From: DATGKK01 sp035294725
GTDB lineage: Bacteria > Actinomycetota > Acidimicrobiia > Acidimicrobiales > Bog-793
Assembly: GCA_035294725.1 (NCBI GenBank)
Contig: DATGKK010000026.1
Coordinates: 1 to 57,020, forward strand
Length of the DNA stretch: 57,020 bases
Reading direction: 5' to 3'
This document shows positions 17,063-25,302 of this stretch, piece after piece. A program made the translations under genes and the position numbers. Each line of letters starts with the position of its first letter. Position 1 is the stretch's first letter. The notes below the pieces were generated by a model, which saw only the letters and a list, made by a program, of their open reading frames with translations, did no database searches and was not told the origin of the DNA.

Positions 17063-18826
17063 ATGAGAGTCGACGTCGGCAGCCTCGCCGAGCTGAAGGA
17101 AGCGGGGTACCTCACGGCCAAGGCGGGGAGCCAGCCGGTGTGCGTCTTCTGGCACGAAGAGTGCGCCTACGGGGTCGACGACCGCTGCCCCCATCTCGGT
17201 TTCCCCCTCCATCGGGGCACGGTCGAGAGCGGCATGGTGACCTGCCACTGGCACCATGCCCGCTTCGACCTCGAGTCCGGGGGGACCCTCGACCCCTTCG
17301 CCGACGACGTGCGGGCGTACCCCGTGGAGATCGAGGGCGACCGGGTCGTGCTCGTGGCCGATCCGCGCCCGCCCGACCGGGCCCACCTGTTCCGCAGGCT
17401 GGAGGAGGGGCTCGAGCAGGGCCTCTCCCTCGTGATCGCAAAGAGCGTGCTCGCCCTCGTCGAGGCTTCGGTGCCGAGCGCCGAGATCGTCCGGGCCGCC
17501 GCCGGGTTCGGCTGCCGCTACCGGGGGGAGGGCTTCGGGCCGGGGCTCACGGTGCTTGCGGCCATGGCCAACCTCCAGCCCCACCTGGATCCGGGCGATC
17601 GCGCCCTCGCCCTCGTCCAGGGGCTGAGCTTCCTCTCGGGCGACACGAGGGGGAGGACGCCGAGGTTCCCGCTCGAGCCGCTGCAGGCAACGACCCTGCC
17701 CGCCGAGCGGCTCGTCGCGTGGTACCGGCGCTTTGTCGAGACCCGTTCCGGCGACGCCGCCGAGCGCACCATCGCATCGGCGGTCCGGTGCGGCTTCACT
17801 CTGCCGGAGCTCGGCGCCGCCCTCGGCGCCGCGGCGACCGACCACGTCTTCATCGACGAGGGCCACATCATCGACTTCACGAACAAGGCCCTCGAGCTCG
17901 TCGAGCTCCTCGGCGCCGACTCCGCCGCGCTCGTCCTGCCGACCCTTGCCCACGAGACGGCCCGGGCAACCCGGCACGAGGAGGAGTCCGCCTGGCGCCA
18001 CCCGCACGACCTCGCCCGCCTCGCCGCCGACGCGGCCGGGCGGCTCCCCGAGGCGCTCCGGCGGTGCGGGTGGGACGGCGGCGAGCCGGCTGGCGACGGC
18101 CCGGCCGGCTTCGAGACGGCGAACGGTCCCTCGAAGCTCGCGTGGGACCTGCTCGGCGACGACCCGGGTGCGATCGTGGAGGCGATCTTCGCCGCCATCG
18201 AGCAGGGCGCCTCCGGCGAGCAGCTCGCCCGGGCCGTCGCCTACGCGGCGGCTCTTCGCATCACCCGCTTTCACGTGCAGAACGACCACGGCGACTGGGA
18301 CGTCGTCCACCACGGCTTCACCTCGGCGAACGCCCTCCACCAGATGATCCTGCGCTCCCCCTCGCCCCTGTTGCTGCGCGGGGTCGTCCAGGGCGCCTTG
18401 AAGGTGTTCCTCGACCGCTTCCTCAACGTGCCGGCGGCCCGCCTGCCGAAGGCGGCCACGGCCGACCTCGCCGACCTTGCTGGCTGCTTCGACCGCGAGG
18501 GGATGGTCGACGAGGCCGGCGCCGTCGTCTACGGCTTCCTCCACGCCGGGGGCTCGAGGGCCGACGCGATCCGAGCGCTCGGAACCGCCCTTTTGCGCGA
18601 GGACGCCGGCTTCCACTGGTTCCAGACCTACGAGGCGGCGGTGCGCCAGGCGACGGCCTGGCCCGAGGGGTCGGAGGAGTCGGCCCTCGTCCTCGCAGGG
18701 TGCGCCCGGTTCCTCGCCGCCCACACGCCGACCCGGCGGGAGCTGGCCCAGGTCGTGCGCATCGCGACGCGGCTGCGGCGGGGCGAGGCGCTCTACGAGG
18801 ACGAGGAGATGGCCGGGACGGGCTAG
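17063..18826 (+). CDS. Rieske [2Fe-2S] protein with a large uncharacterised helical C-terminal domain
   Basis: The 587-residue protein starts with a complete Rieske ferredoxin domain of about 105 residues. Ligands Cys42/His44 (DDRCPHLGF) and Cys61/His64 (TCHWHHARF) bind the [2Fe-2S] cluster. The following 480 residues are mostly helical, with conserved-looking polar patches such as HVFIDEGHIIDFTNKALE, RFHVQNDHGDWDVVHHGFT and an FHWFQTYEA segment that could bind metal. I recognise no family for this part. GGAGG seven bases upstream supports ATG 17063. The SoxR-like promoter suggests induction by redox-active compounds. It precedes the molybdenum-hydroxylase operon and may be its electron partner or an independent oxidoreductase. 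Confidence 0.8.
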   Translation: MRVDVGSLAELKEAGYLTAKAGSQPVCVFWHEECAYGVDDRCPHLGFPLHRGTVESGMVTCHWHHARFDLESGGTLDPFADDVRAYPVEIEGDRVVLVADPRPPDRAHLFRRLEEGLEQGLSLVIAKSVLALVEASVPSAEIVRAAAGFGCRYRGEGFGPGLTVLAAMANLQPHLDPGDRALALVQGLSFLSGDTRGRTPRFPLEPLQATTLPAERLVAWYRRFVETRSGDAAERTIASAVRCGFTLPELGAALGAAATDHVFIDEGHIIDFTNKALELVELLGADSAALVLPTLAHETARATRHEEESAWRHPHDLARLAADAAGRLPEALRRCGWDGGEPAGDGPAGFETANGPSKLAWDLLGDDPGAIVEAIFAAIEQGASGEQLARAVAYAAALRITRFHVQNDHGDWDVVHHGFTSANALHQMILRSPSPLLLRGVVQGALKVFLDRFLNVPAARLPKAATADLADLAGCFDREGMVDEAGAVVYGFLHAGGSRADAIRALGTALLREDAGFHWFQTYEAAVRQATAWPEGSEESALVLAGCARFLAAHTPTRRELAQVVRIATRLRRGEALYEDEEMAGTG

Positions 18827-18903
18827 CCGCGGGCCAGGCGACGGCGGCGTCGCACTGCCGGCGGCTTCGCCGCAACGTTGACATTTTGTGGAAGCCGATG
18901 CCG

Positions 18904-18909
18904 TAGCAT
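18904..18909 (+). promoter_or_regulatory. -10 box for the molybdenum-hydroxylase operon
   Basis: TAGCAT lies seven bases before the ATG at 18917, the leaderless arrangement. A TTGACA at 18878-18883 is 20 bp upstream, too far for an ordinary -35. Confidence 0.45.
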
Positions 18910-18916
18910 GGGGGCG

Positions 18917-19819
18917 ATGAGCGTGAGGGTGCCGCGGTCGCTCGACGAGCTGGTGGCGGCGCTCGCAACCGAGCCCGGAAGCGAGCTGCTCGCGGGCGGC
19001 ACCGACCTCATGGTGGAGGTCAACTTCGGGCGCCGGCGCCCCGAGTCGGTGCTCAGCGTCACGCGCGTGCCGCAGCTGCAGGGCTGGCACACCGAGGAGG
19101 GAACGGGCGACCTCGTCCTCGGCGCCGCCCTCACCTACACCGAGATGCTCGAGCCGCCCCTCGCCGGTCTCCTCCCTGCGCTCGCCCACGCCGCGCGCAC
19201 CGTCGGGTCTCCGCAGATCCGCAACGCGGGGACCGTGGGCGGCAACCTCGCCACGGCCTCGCCCGCCGGCGACACCCTGCCCGTGCTCCTCGCGCTCGGC
19301 GCCGTTGTGGTCACCGAGGCGGTCGATGGCCGTCGCGAGCTGCCGCTCGCGCAGTTCGTGCTCGGACCGAAGCAGAGCGCGCTCCGGCCGGGGGAGGTGA
19401 TCTGCTCGGTCCGGGTGCCGGCGGCCGCAGCCGCCGCCCGCCAGGAGTTCGTGAAGGTCGGCACGCGCAACGCGATGGTGATCGCGGTGTGCTCGGCCGC
19501 CGTCGTGATCGATCCGGCCGCCCGCAGCGTGCGGGTCGGGCTCGGCTCCGTGGGGCCGGTGCCGCTCGGTGCACCGGAGGCCGAGGCGCTCGCCGAGGCC
19601 AGCCTCGACTGGGAGCGCGGCGGCACCCTGCCGCCCGGCTCGGCCGCCGCCGAGCGGCTCCTTCGCGAGTTCGCCGAGCTCGTCTCGGCGGCCGCCCGGC
19701 CGATCGACGACCACCGTTCGAGCGCCGCCTACCGCCGGCACGCCGTCGGCGTCTGCGCTGCACGAGCGCTCGGACGCCTCGCCGGCGCCGTCGCCCCTCC
19801 CGAGCAGGTCGCATCGTGA
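18917..19819 (+). CDS. Molybdenum hydroxylase FAD-binding subunit (CoxM/XdhB-like)
   Basis: The 300-residue subunit has the FAD-binding motifs of the xanthine dehydrogenase family: ELLAGGTDLMVEVNFG, the pyrophosphate-contact SPQIRNAGTVGGNLATASPA, and a C-terminal CO-dehydrogenase flavoprotein domain (FVKVGTRNAMVIAVCSAAV). It passes electrons from the iron-sulfur subunit to NAD+ or another acceptor. Its stop overlaps the iron-sulfur subunit start (GTGA at 19816). The ATG at 18917 was chosen for its spacing from TAGCAT. It heads a six-gene operon of molybdenum enzymes and hydrolases. Confidence 0.93.
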   Translation: MSVRVPRSLDELVAALATEPGSELLAGGTDLMVEVNFGRRRPESVLSVTRVPQLQGWHTEEGTGDLVLGAALTYTEMLEPPLAGLLPALAHAARTVGSPQIRNAGTVGGNLATASPAGDTLPVLLALGAVVVTEAVDGRRELPLAQFVLGPKQSALRPGEVICSVRVPAAAAAARQEFVKVGTRNAMVIAVCSAAVVIDPAARSVRVGLGSVGPVPLGAPEAEALAEASLDWERGGTLPPGSAAAERLLREFAELVSAAARPIDDHRSSAAYRRHAVGVCAARALGRLAGAVAPPEQVAS

Positions 19820-20349
19820 GCGGGGCGACCCCGGCGGGGGAGCGGCGCGAGGGGACGGCTGATGCCCAGTGCTCGTACGCGCTCACGGTGAACGGGCGTC
19901 GCCACGAGGTCGCCGGGGCCTGGATGGGAGAGAGCCTGCTCTACGTGCTCCGGAACCGGCTCGGCCTCCCGGGGGCAAAGAACGCCTGCGAGCAGGGTGA
20001 GTGCGGCTCGTGCTCGGTCCTTTTGGACGGCCGGCTCGTCTGTGCCTGCCTCGTGCTGGCGGCGGCGGCGGTCGACCAGGAGGTCGTGACCGTCGAGGGC
20101 CTGCCGGGCGGGGAGGAGCTGACCGACGTCCAGGCCGCCTTCGTGGCGAGCGGGGCTGTCCAGTGCGGCTTTTGCACTCCCGGGCTCGTCGTCGCCGTCC
20201 ACGATCTGCTCGACCGCAACCCAGAGCCGAGCGAGCTCGAGGTACGAGAGGCCATCTCGGGCAACCTCTGCCGGTGCACCGGGTACGGCCGGATCCTCGC
20301 CGCCGTCGAGGAGGCCAAGCTCGCCCGGCGCCAGGCGGTGCGGTCGTGA
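19816..20349 (+). CDS. Molybdenum hydroxylase [2Fe-2S] subunit
   Basis: A 177-residue two-cluster iron-sulfur subunit. The plant-type cluster is bound by the Cys of ACEQGECGSCSVLLDG with a later Cys. The second, helical cluster is bound by AVQCGFCTPGL and GNLCRCTGYGRI. It relays electrons from the molybdenum centre to the flavin. The GTG start overlaps the FAD-subunit stop, and its own stop overlaps the large-subunit start (GTGA at 20346), indicating translational coupling and 1:1:1 production. Confidence 0.95.
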   Translation: MSGATPAGERREGTADAQCSYALTVNGRRHEVAGAWMGESLLYVLRNRLGLPGAKNACEQGECGSCSVLLDGRLVCACLVLAAAAVDQEVVTVEGLPGGEELTDVQAAFVASGAVQCGFCTPGLVVAVHDLLDRNPEPSELEVREAISGNLCRCTGYGRILAAVEEAKLARRQAVRS

Positions 20350-22718
20350 CCAAGCTCGAGCCGGGCGCACCGGCGACGGTGGCGCCTCCCGGCACCGGCG
20401 TGCGGAGGGGCTCGATCGGCACGAGCCGCCAGCGGCCCGACGCCGGGCCGAAGGCGAAGGGGGAGTTCGCCTTCTCCTCGGACCTGTGGGCCGAGGGGGC
20501 GCTGTGGGGCAAGGTGGTGCGCTCCCCGCACGCCTCGGCGAGGATCCGCTCGATCGACGCCTCCCGGGCGCGGGCGCTCTCGGGCGTGAAGGCCGTCCTC
20601 CTCGCGAGCGACGTGCCGGGCAACCCGCTGTTCGGCCTCGAGCTTCGCGACCAGCCCGTGTTCGCCTCCGAGGTCGTGCGCTACATGGGCGAGCCGGTGG
20701 CGGCCGTGGCGGCGGACCATCCCGAGATCGCCCGGCGGGCGGCGGAGCTCGTCGAGGTCGACTACGAGCCCCTCGCGCCGCTCGTGGAGGCGGAGGCGGC
20801 GGCCGACCCCGCGACCGAGCCGATGCACCCCCTCGGCAACGTCGTGCGGCGGATCCGCCTCCGCCACGGCGGGGTCGACCCCGCCGGCGACCCCCGCGAC
20901 CCGCTCCCGCCGTCGCTCGCCGACGCCGTCTCGGTCGAGGGCGTCTACGAGGTCGGGATGCAGGACCAGGCCTTCATGGGCCCGGAGTCGGGCCTCGCGA
21001 TCCCCGACGACGACGGAGGCGTCGACCTGTACATCTCCACGCAGTGGCTCCACACCGACCAGGAGCAGGTCGCCGACTGCCTGGGGCTGCCCCCCGAGAA
21101 GGTGCGGCTCCATCTCGCCGGGGTCGGAGGCGCCTTCGGGGCGAGGGAGGACGTGAGCCTGCAGGTGCACATCTGCCTCCTCGCTTTGCGGACCGGCAAG
21201 CCGGTGAAGATGGTCTTCTCGCGCGAGGAGTCCTTCCTCGGCCACGTCCACCGGCACCCGGCCCGGATGTGGTACCGCCACAGCGCGCGACGAGACGGCC
21301 GCTTGCTCCGGGTCGATGCCCGCCTGCTGTTCGACGGCGGGGCGTACGCCTCCTCCTCGACCGCGGTGATCGCGAACGCCACCTGCTTCGCGGCCGGGCC
21401 CTACCGCGTCCCGGACGCCTGCGTCGACGGGATCGTCGTGCGGACGAACAACCCCCCCTGCGGCGCCATGCGGGGCTTCGGCGCCGTCCAGGTCTGCCAC
21501 GCCCACGAGGCCCAGATGGACCGGCTCGCCGCGGCGCTCGGCATGGACCCGGTCGAGCTCCGCCTCCGCAACGCGCTCGCACCCGGCGACGAGCTCCTCA
21601 CGGGGCAGCGGATCACCGGCACGGCGCCCGTCGCCGAGGTCATCCGGCAGTGCGCCGCGGCGCCCCTGCCTCACGGCACCCCGGGCGCCGAGGGCGCCCT
21701 CGCCTTCCCGGGTGGCGCCGGCCGGACCGCAGACCCAGCCCGGGTCCGCCGGGGCGTCGGCTTCGCCGTCGGGTTCAAGAACCTCATGTACTCCGAGGGG
21801 TTCGACGACTACTCGACCGCGCGCTGCCGCATCGAGCACGGCGTCGTCACCGTCTCCTCGGCGGCGGCCGAGGTGGGGCAGGGCTTCGTCACCCTCGTCG
21901 AGCAGATCGCCGAGGACGTCTTCGGCACCGACAAGATCATCGTCGCCCCGGCTGACACGAGCGTCGGCTCTGCGGGATCGACCTCGGCCAGCCGCCAGAC
22001 GTGGATGTCCGGAGGCGCCGTCGACGCGGCCTGCCGGGCCGCGGCCGCCCGCCTGCTCGAGGTGGCGGCTGCCCGCCACGGCCTCGTCCCGGCCGCCCTC
22101 GAGTGCGCGAACGGGCGCGTCCGCTCGTTCGACGGCGCCATCGACGAGAGCCTCGAGGAGGCGACGGGCGGCGAGATCATCGAGGAGACGGCGGTCTTCC
22201 GCCACGCCCCGACGGCGCCGCTCGACGAGCACGGCCAGGGGGATGCCCACGTCTCGTTCGCGTTTGCGGCTCATCGCGCCGTCGTCGACGTCGACGTCGA
22301 CCTCGGGCTCGTACGGGTCGTCGAGATCGCGACGGCCCAGGACGTCGGCCGGGTGCTCAACCCGATCCAGGTCGTCGGGCAGATCGAGGGCGGCATCGCG
22401 CAGGGAGTCGGCCTGGCGGTGATGGAGGAGATCGTGGTCGAGGGCGGGCTCGTGAAGAACGCCTCGTTCACGGACTACCTCATCCCGACGGCGCTCGACA
22501 TGCCCTCGGTGCGGATCGCCGCCCTCGTCGAGGAGAGGGAGCCCGGCGCCCCGTTCGGCGCCAAGGGCGTGGGCGAGCCGCCGACGATCTCCTCGACCGC
22601 CGCTGTCGCGGCAGCCGTGCGGGCGGCCACGGGCCTGCCGCTCGCACGGGTGCCCATTCGACCCGAGCACATCGCGCTCGGCGCCGGCCCGCTCGCCGGG
22701 GAGGGCTCGGCCCCATGA
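20346..22718 (+). CDS. Molybdenum hydroxylase large (Mo-cofactor) subunit, purine-type
   Basis: This 790-residue catalytic subunit has the molybdopterin-binding GVGGAFGAREDVSLQVHI, the RGFGAVQ loop (as GAMRGFGAVQVCHAHEAQ), the AEVGQGFVTLVEQIAEDVFG segment, and the catalytic Glu in PFGAKGVGEPPTISS near the C-terminus. It hydroxylates an N-heterocycle using water-derived oxygen. The order FAD, iron-sulfur, molybdenum and the PucD-like C-terminus suggest a xanthine/hypoxanthine-type dehydrogenase, but substrate specificity is unproven. Its position next to a deaminase of the 8-oxoguanine group supports purine metabolism. Confidence 0.92.
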   Translation: MTKLEPGAPATVAPPGTGVRRGSIGTSRQRPDAGPKAKGEFAFSSDLWAEGALWGKVVRSPHASARIRSIDASRARALSGVKAVLLASDVPGNPLFGLELRDQPVFASEVVRYMGEPVAAVAADHPEIARRAAELVEVDYEPLAPLVEAEAAADPATEPMHPLGNVVRRIRLRHGGVDPAGDPRDPLPPSLADAVSVEGVYEVGMQDQAFMGPESGLAIPDDDGGVDLYISTQWLHTDQEQVADCLGLPPEKVRLHLAGVGGAFGAREDVSLQVHICLLALRTGKPVKMVFSREESFLGHVHRHPARMWYRHSARRDGRLLRVDARLLFDGGAYASSSTAVIANATCFAAGPYRVPDACVDGIVVRTNNPPCGAMRGFGAVQVCHAHEAQMDRLAAALGMDPVELRLRNALAPGDELLTGQRITGTAPVAEVIRQCAAAPLPHGTPGAEGALAFPGGAGRTADPARVRRGVGFAVGFKNLMYSEGFDDYSTARCRIEHGVVTVSSAAAEVGQGFVTLVEQIAEDVFGTDKIIVAPADTSVGSAGSTSASRQTWMSGGAVDAACRAAAARLLEVAAARHGLVPAALECANGRVRSFDGAIDESLEEATGGEIIEETAVFRHAPTAPLDEHGQGDAHVSFAFAAHRAVVDVDVDLGLVRVVEIATAQDVGRVLNPIQVVGQIEGGIAQGVGLAVMEEIVVEGGLVKNASFTDYLIPTALDMPSVRIAALVEEREPGAPFGAKGVGEPPTISSTAAVAAAVRAATGLPLARVPIRPEHIALGAGPLAGEGSAP

Positions 22719-24034
22719 GCCGGACCGTCCTTCGCAACAGCCGCCACCCGGGTGACGTCGTGATCGAGGACGGCCTCATCGCCGCCGTCGGGGGCGGCGC
22801 CGCCACGGCGCCACGGGCGGGCGACCATGTCGTCGACTGCGAGGGCGGCATCGTCACGGCCGGCCTCGTCAACACCCATCACCACCTCTACCAGTGGCTC
22901 ACCCGCGGGCGGGCCCACACGTGCACGCTGTTCGAATGGCTCACCGAGCTCTACCCGGTCTGGGCCCGCATGCGGCCCGAGGACGTCGGCGCGGCTGCCC
23001 TCCGGGGGATCGCCGAGCTCGCCCTCTCAGGCGTGACGACCCTCTCGGACCACCACTACGTGGTCCCCCACGGCGACGACTCCGTCTTCGACGCCATCGC
23101 CGAGGCGGCGCGGACCGTCGGCACGCGCCTGTACCTCTCGCGGGGCTCGATGGACCTCGGCCAGAGCAGGGGAGGGCTCCCGCCCGACGAGGTCGTCGAG
23201 GACACGGGCGCGATCCTCGCCTCCACCGAGGCGGTGGCACGGCGGTACGCGCCCCGTCCCGGTGAGCCCTTCGACGACCTCGTCCATGTGGTCGTCGCTC
23301 CCTGCAGCCCCTTCTCGGTCACGCCCGAGCTGATGGCGGAGTCGGCCCGGCTGGCGCGGCGGTTGGGCCTCCGCCTCCACACCCACCTCGCCGAGACCCT
23401 CGATGAGGAGCGCGACGCCCTTGACCGCTTCGGCAGCCGGCCGCTCGACGTCGTCGAGGAGCTGGGGTGGCTCGGCGACGACGTCTGGTTCGCCCACGGC
23501 ATCCACCTCGACGACGCCGAGGTGAAGCGGATCGGCGCCGCCGGCACCGGCGTCGCCCACTGCCCGAGCTCGAACGGGCGCCTCGGCGCCGGGCTCTGCC
23601 GGGTGAGGGACCTCCTCGACGCCGGCGCCCCGGTCGGCCTCGGCGTCGACGGACCGGCCTCCGGCGAGCCGAGCGACTTGTTCGGCGAGATGCGCCAGGC
23701 GCTCTACGTCGCCCGGCTCCGCTCCCTCTGCCCGAGCGCGCTCTCGCCGGGTGAGGCCCTCCAGCTCGCGACCTCGGGCGGCGCCCGCTGCCTCGGCCGC
23801 CCCGATCTCGGCCGCCTGGAGCCGGGAGCCGTCGCCGACGTCGCCGTCTGGCCGGCGGACGACCTCGGCGACATCGAAGACCCGGTCGCGGCCCTCGTCC
23901 TCGGCCCCACCCGGCGCGTGCGCCACCTGTTCGTCCGGGGGGCACAAGTCGTCGAGGAGAGCCGGCTCACGACCCTCGACATCGAGACGGCACGGCAACG
24001 GGCCATCGCGGCAGCAAAGGAGCTGTGGTCATGA
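22715..24034 (+). CDS. COG0402 amidohydrolase, 8-oxoguanine deaminase-like (SsnA group)
   Basis: The 439-residue TIM-barrel amidohydrolase has the metal-binding GLVNTHHHLYQ near residues 52-60, LSGVTTLSDHHYVVP as in 8-oxoguanine deaminases, LRLHTHLAETLDEE, WFAHGIHLDD and the catalytic Asp in GLGVDGPASGE. It probably hydrolyses an amino group from an oxidised or normal purine; 8-oxoguanine would give urate plus ammonia. In labile-selenium molybdenum-hydroxylase clusters a related protein (SsnA) occupies this place. The ATG overlaps the large-subunit stop. Guanine or a triazine-like ring are alternative substrates. Confidence 0.85.
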   Translation: MSRTVLRNSRHPGDVVIEDGLIAAVGGGAATAPRAGDHVVDCEGGIVTAGLVNTHHHLYQWLTRGRAHTCTLFEWLTELYPVWARMRPEDVGAAALRGIAELALSGVTTLSDHHYVVPHGDDSVFDAIAEAARTVGTRLYLSRGSMDLGQSRGGLPPDEVVEDTGAILASTEAVARRYAPRPGEPFDDLVHVVVAPCSPFSVTPELMAESARLARRLGLRLHTHLAETLDEERDALDRFGSRPLDVVEELGWLGDDVWFAHGIHLDDAEVKRIGAAGTGVAHCPSSNGRLGAGLCRVRDLLDAGAPVGLGVDGPASGEPSDLFGEMRQALYVARLRSLCPSALSPGEALQLATSGGARCLGRPDLGRLEPGAVADVAVWPADDLGDIEDPVAALVLGPTRRVRHLFVRGAQVVEESRLTTLDIETARQRAIAAAKELWS

Positions 24035-25302
24035 CGGCAGTCCCCTCTTCCACCAGCCGCTCGGGAGAGCGCTCCGGCACGGTCGCGCTCACCCCGGAGC
24101 GTGTACGGGCCGAGGCGGAGCGGCACCGGGCCGCTGCAGTCGAGCTGCTGCGCGACGTGATCCACCGACCGTCGCTCTCTGGCGAGGAGGGCGACGTCGT
24201 GTCGCGGCTTCGCCATGAGATGGAGGAGCTCGGCTTCGACGAGATCATCGAGGACCCGCTCGGGTCGGCCGTCGGACGGATCGGGAGCGGCCCGACCGTG
24301 GTCGTCTACGACAGCCACGTCGACACCGTGGACGTCGGGAGCAGGGGCGAGTGGTTTCGCGACCCCTTCGAGCCTGCGCTCGAGGGCGGTCTCGACGGGG
24401 GCACCGTGCACGGCCGGGGCGCGAGCGACGACAAGGCGGGGATCTGCTCGATGATCCACGGCGCGGCGCTCGCCCGCGACCTCGGACAGCTCGAAGGGGT
24501 GACGCTCTACGTCGTCGGCTCGGTGCAGGAGGAGACCTGCGACGGCCTCGCGCTCGAGCAGCTCCTCACGACGGTCATCCCCCGCCCCGAGGTCGTCGTG
24601 CTCGGCGAGGCGACGAGATGCCAGCTCTACCGGGGGCACCGGGGACGGATCGAGGTCGCCGTCACGGCAACGGGCGAGTCCTGCCACGCCTCCGCGCCCG
24701 AGCGGGGCCACAACCCGGTCTACGACCTCGCCCTCGTCATGAGCGAGATCGAGCAGCTCAACACCCGCCTCGGCTACGACGAGTTCCTCGGCTCGGGATC
24801 GGTCGCGGTGACCAAGATCGAGTGCGAGACCCCCAGCCTGAACGCGGTGCCGTCGACCGCCACCCTCTACCTCGACCGCCGCCTCACCCTCGGCGAGTCG
24901 GCCGAGACGGCGCTCGAGGAGCTCCGCAGCCTCCCGGCCGTCCAGCGCGCCGGCGCCTCGGTGACCCTGCTCGGCTACGAGAAGCGCTCGTACACCGGTG
25001 CGACGGCGCGGGCGGAGAAGTACTTCCCGACCTGGGTGACCCCTGAGTCGCACCGCAGCGTCCAGGTGGGCGTGGCCGCCTGCGAGGCCGCCCTCGGCCG
25101 GACGCCCGAGATCGGCCACTGGGTCTTCTCGACGAACGGTTGCGCCGCCGCCGGGCGGCTCGGGCTGCCGACGATCGGGTTCGGGCCGGGCGACGAGGTC
25201 CACGCCCACAGTGCGCACGACCAGTGCCCGACCGACGACGTGGTGGAGGCGATCGCCTTCCTCGCCATGTACCCCGGCACCTACAGGAGGTGGTCCCCAT
25301 GA
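24031..25302 (+). CDS. M20-family metallohydrolase, YgeY-like
   Basis: This 423-residue protein is a dinuclear-zinc M20 amidohydrolase/peptidase: VVVYDSHVDTVDVGSRGEW (His/Asp ligands), GRGASDDKAGICSM, the catalytic Glu in GSVQEETCDGL, and a late His in DEVHAHSAHDQCP. Length and motifs fit the YgeY group associated with selenium-dependent molybdenum hydroxylases; the reaction is not established, and an N-carbamoyl or ring-opened purine product is possible. ATG 24031 (AAAGGAG eight bases upstream) overlaps the previous stop and is preferred over a GTG at 24025. The Se-type dehydrogenase gene begins inside its stop. Confidence 0.85.
   Translation: MTAVPSSTSRSGERSGTVALTPERVRAEAERHRAAAVELLRDVIHRPSLSGEEGDVVSRLRHEMEELGFDEIIEDPLGSAVGRIGSGPTVVVYDSHVDTVDVGSRGEWFRDPFEPALEGGLDGGTVHGRGASDDKAGICSMIHGAALARDLGQLEGVTLYVVGSVQEETCDGLALEQLLTTVIPRPEVVVLGEATRCQLYRGHRGRIEVAVTATGESCHASAPERGHNPVYDLALVMSEIEQLNTRLGYDEFLGSGSVAVTKIECETPSLNAVPSTATLYLDRRLTLGESAETALEELRSLPAVQRAGASVTLLGYEKRSYTGATARAEKYFPTWVTPESHRSVQVGVAACEAALGRTPEIGHWVFSTNGCAAAGRLGLPTIGFGPGDEVHAHSAHDQCPTDDVVEAIAFLAMYPGTYRRWSP

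Noticed and set aside
18878..18909. TTGACA (18878) with TAGCAT (18904) as a MerR-type long-spacer promoter like the one at 16984.
   Set aside because: The 20-bp spacer contains no inverted repeat; the TAGCAT box alone explains the leaderless start.
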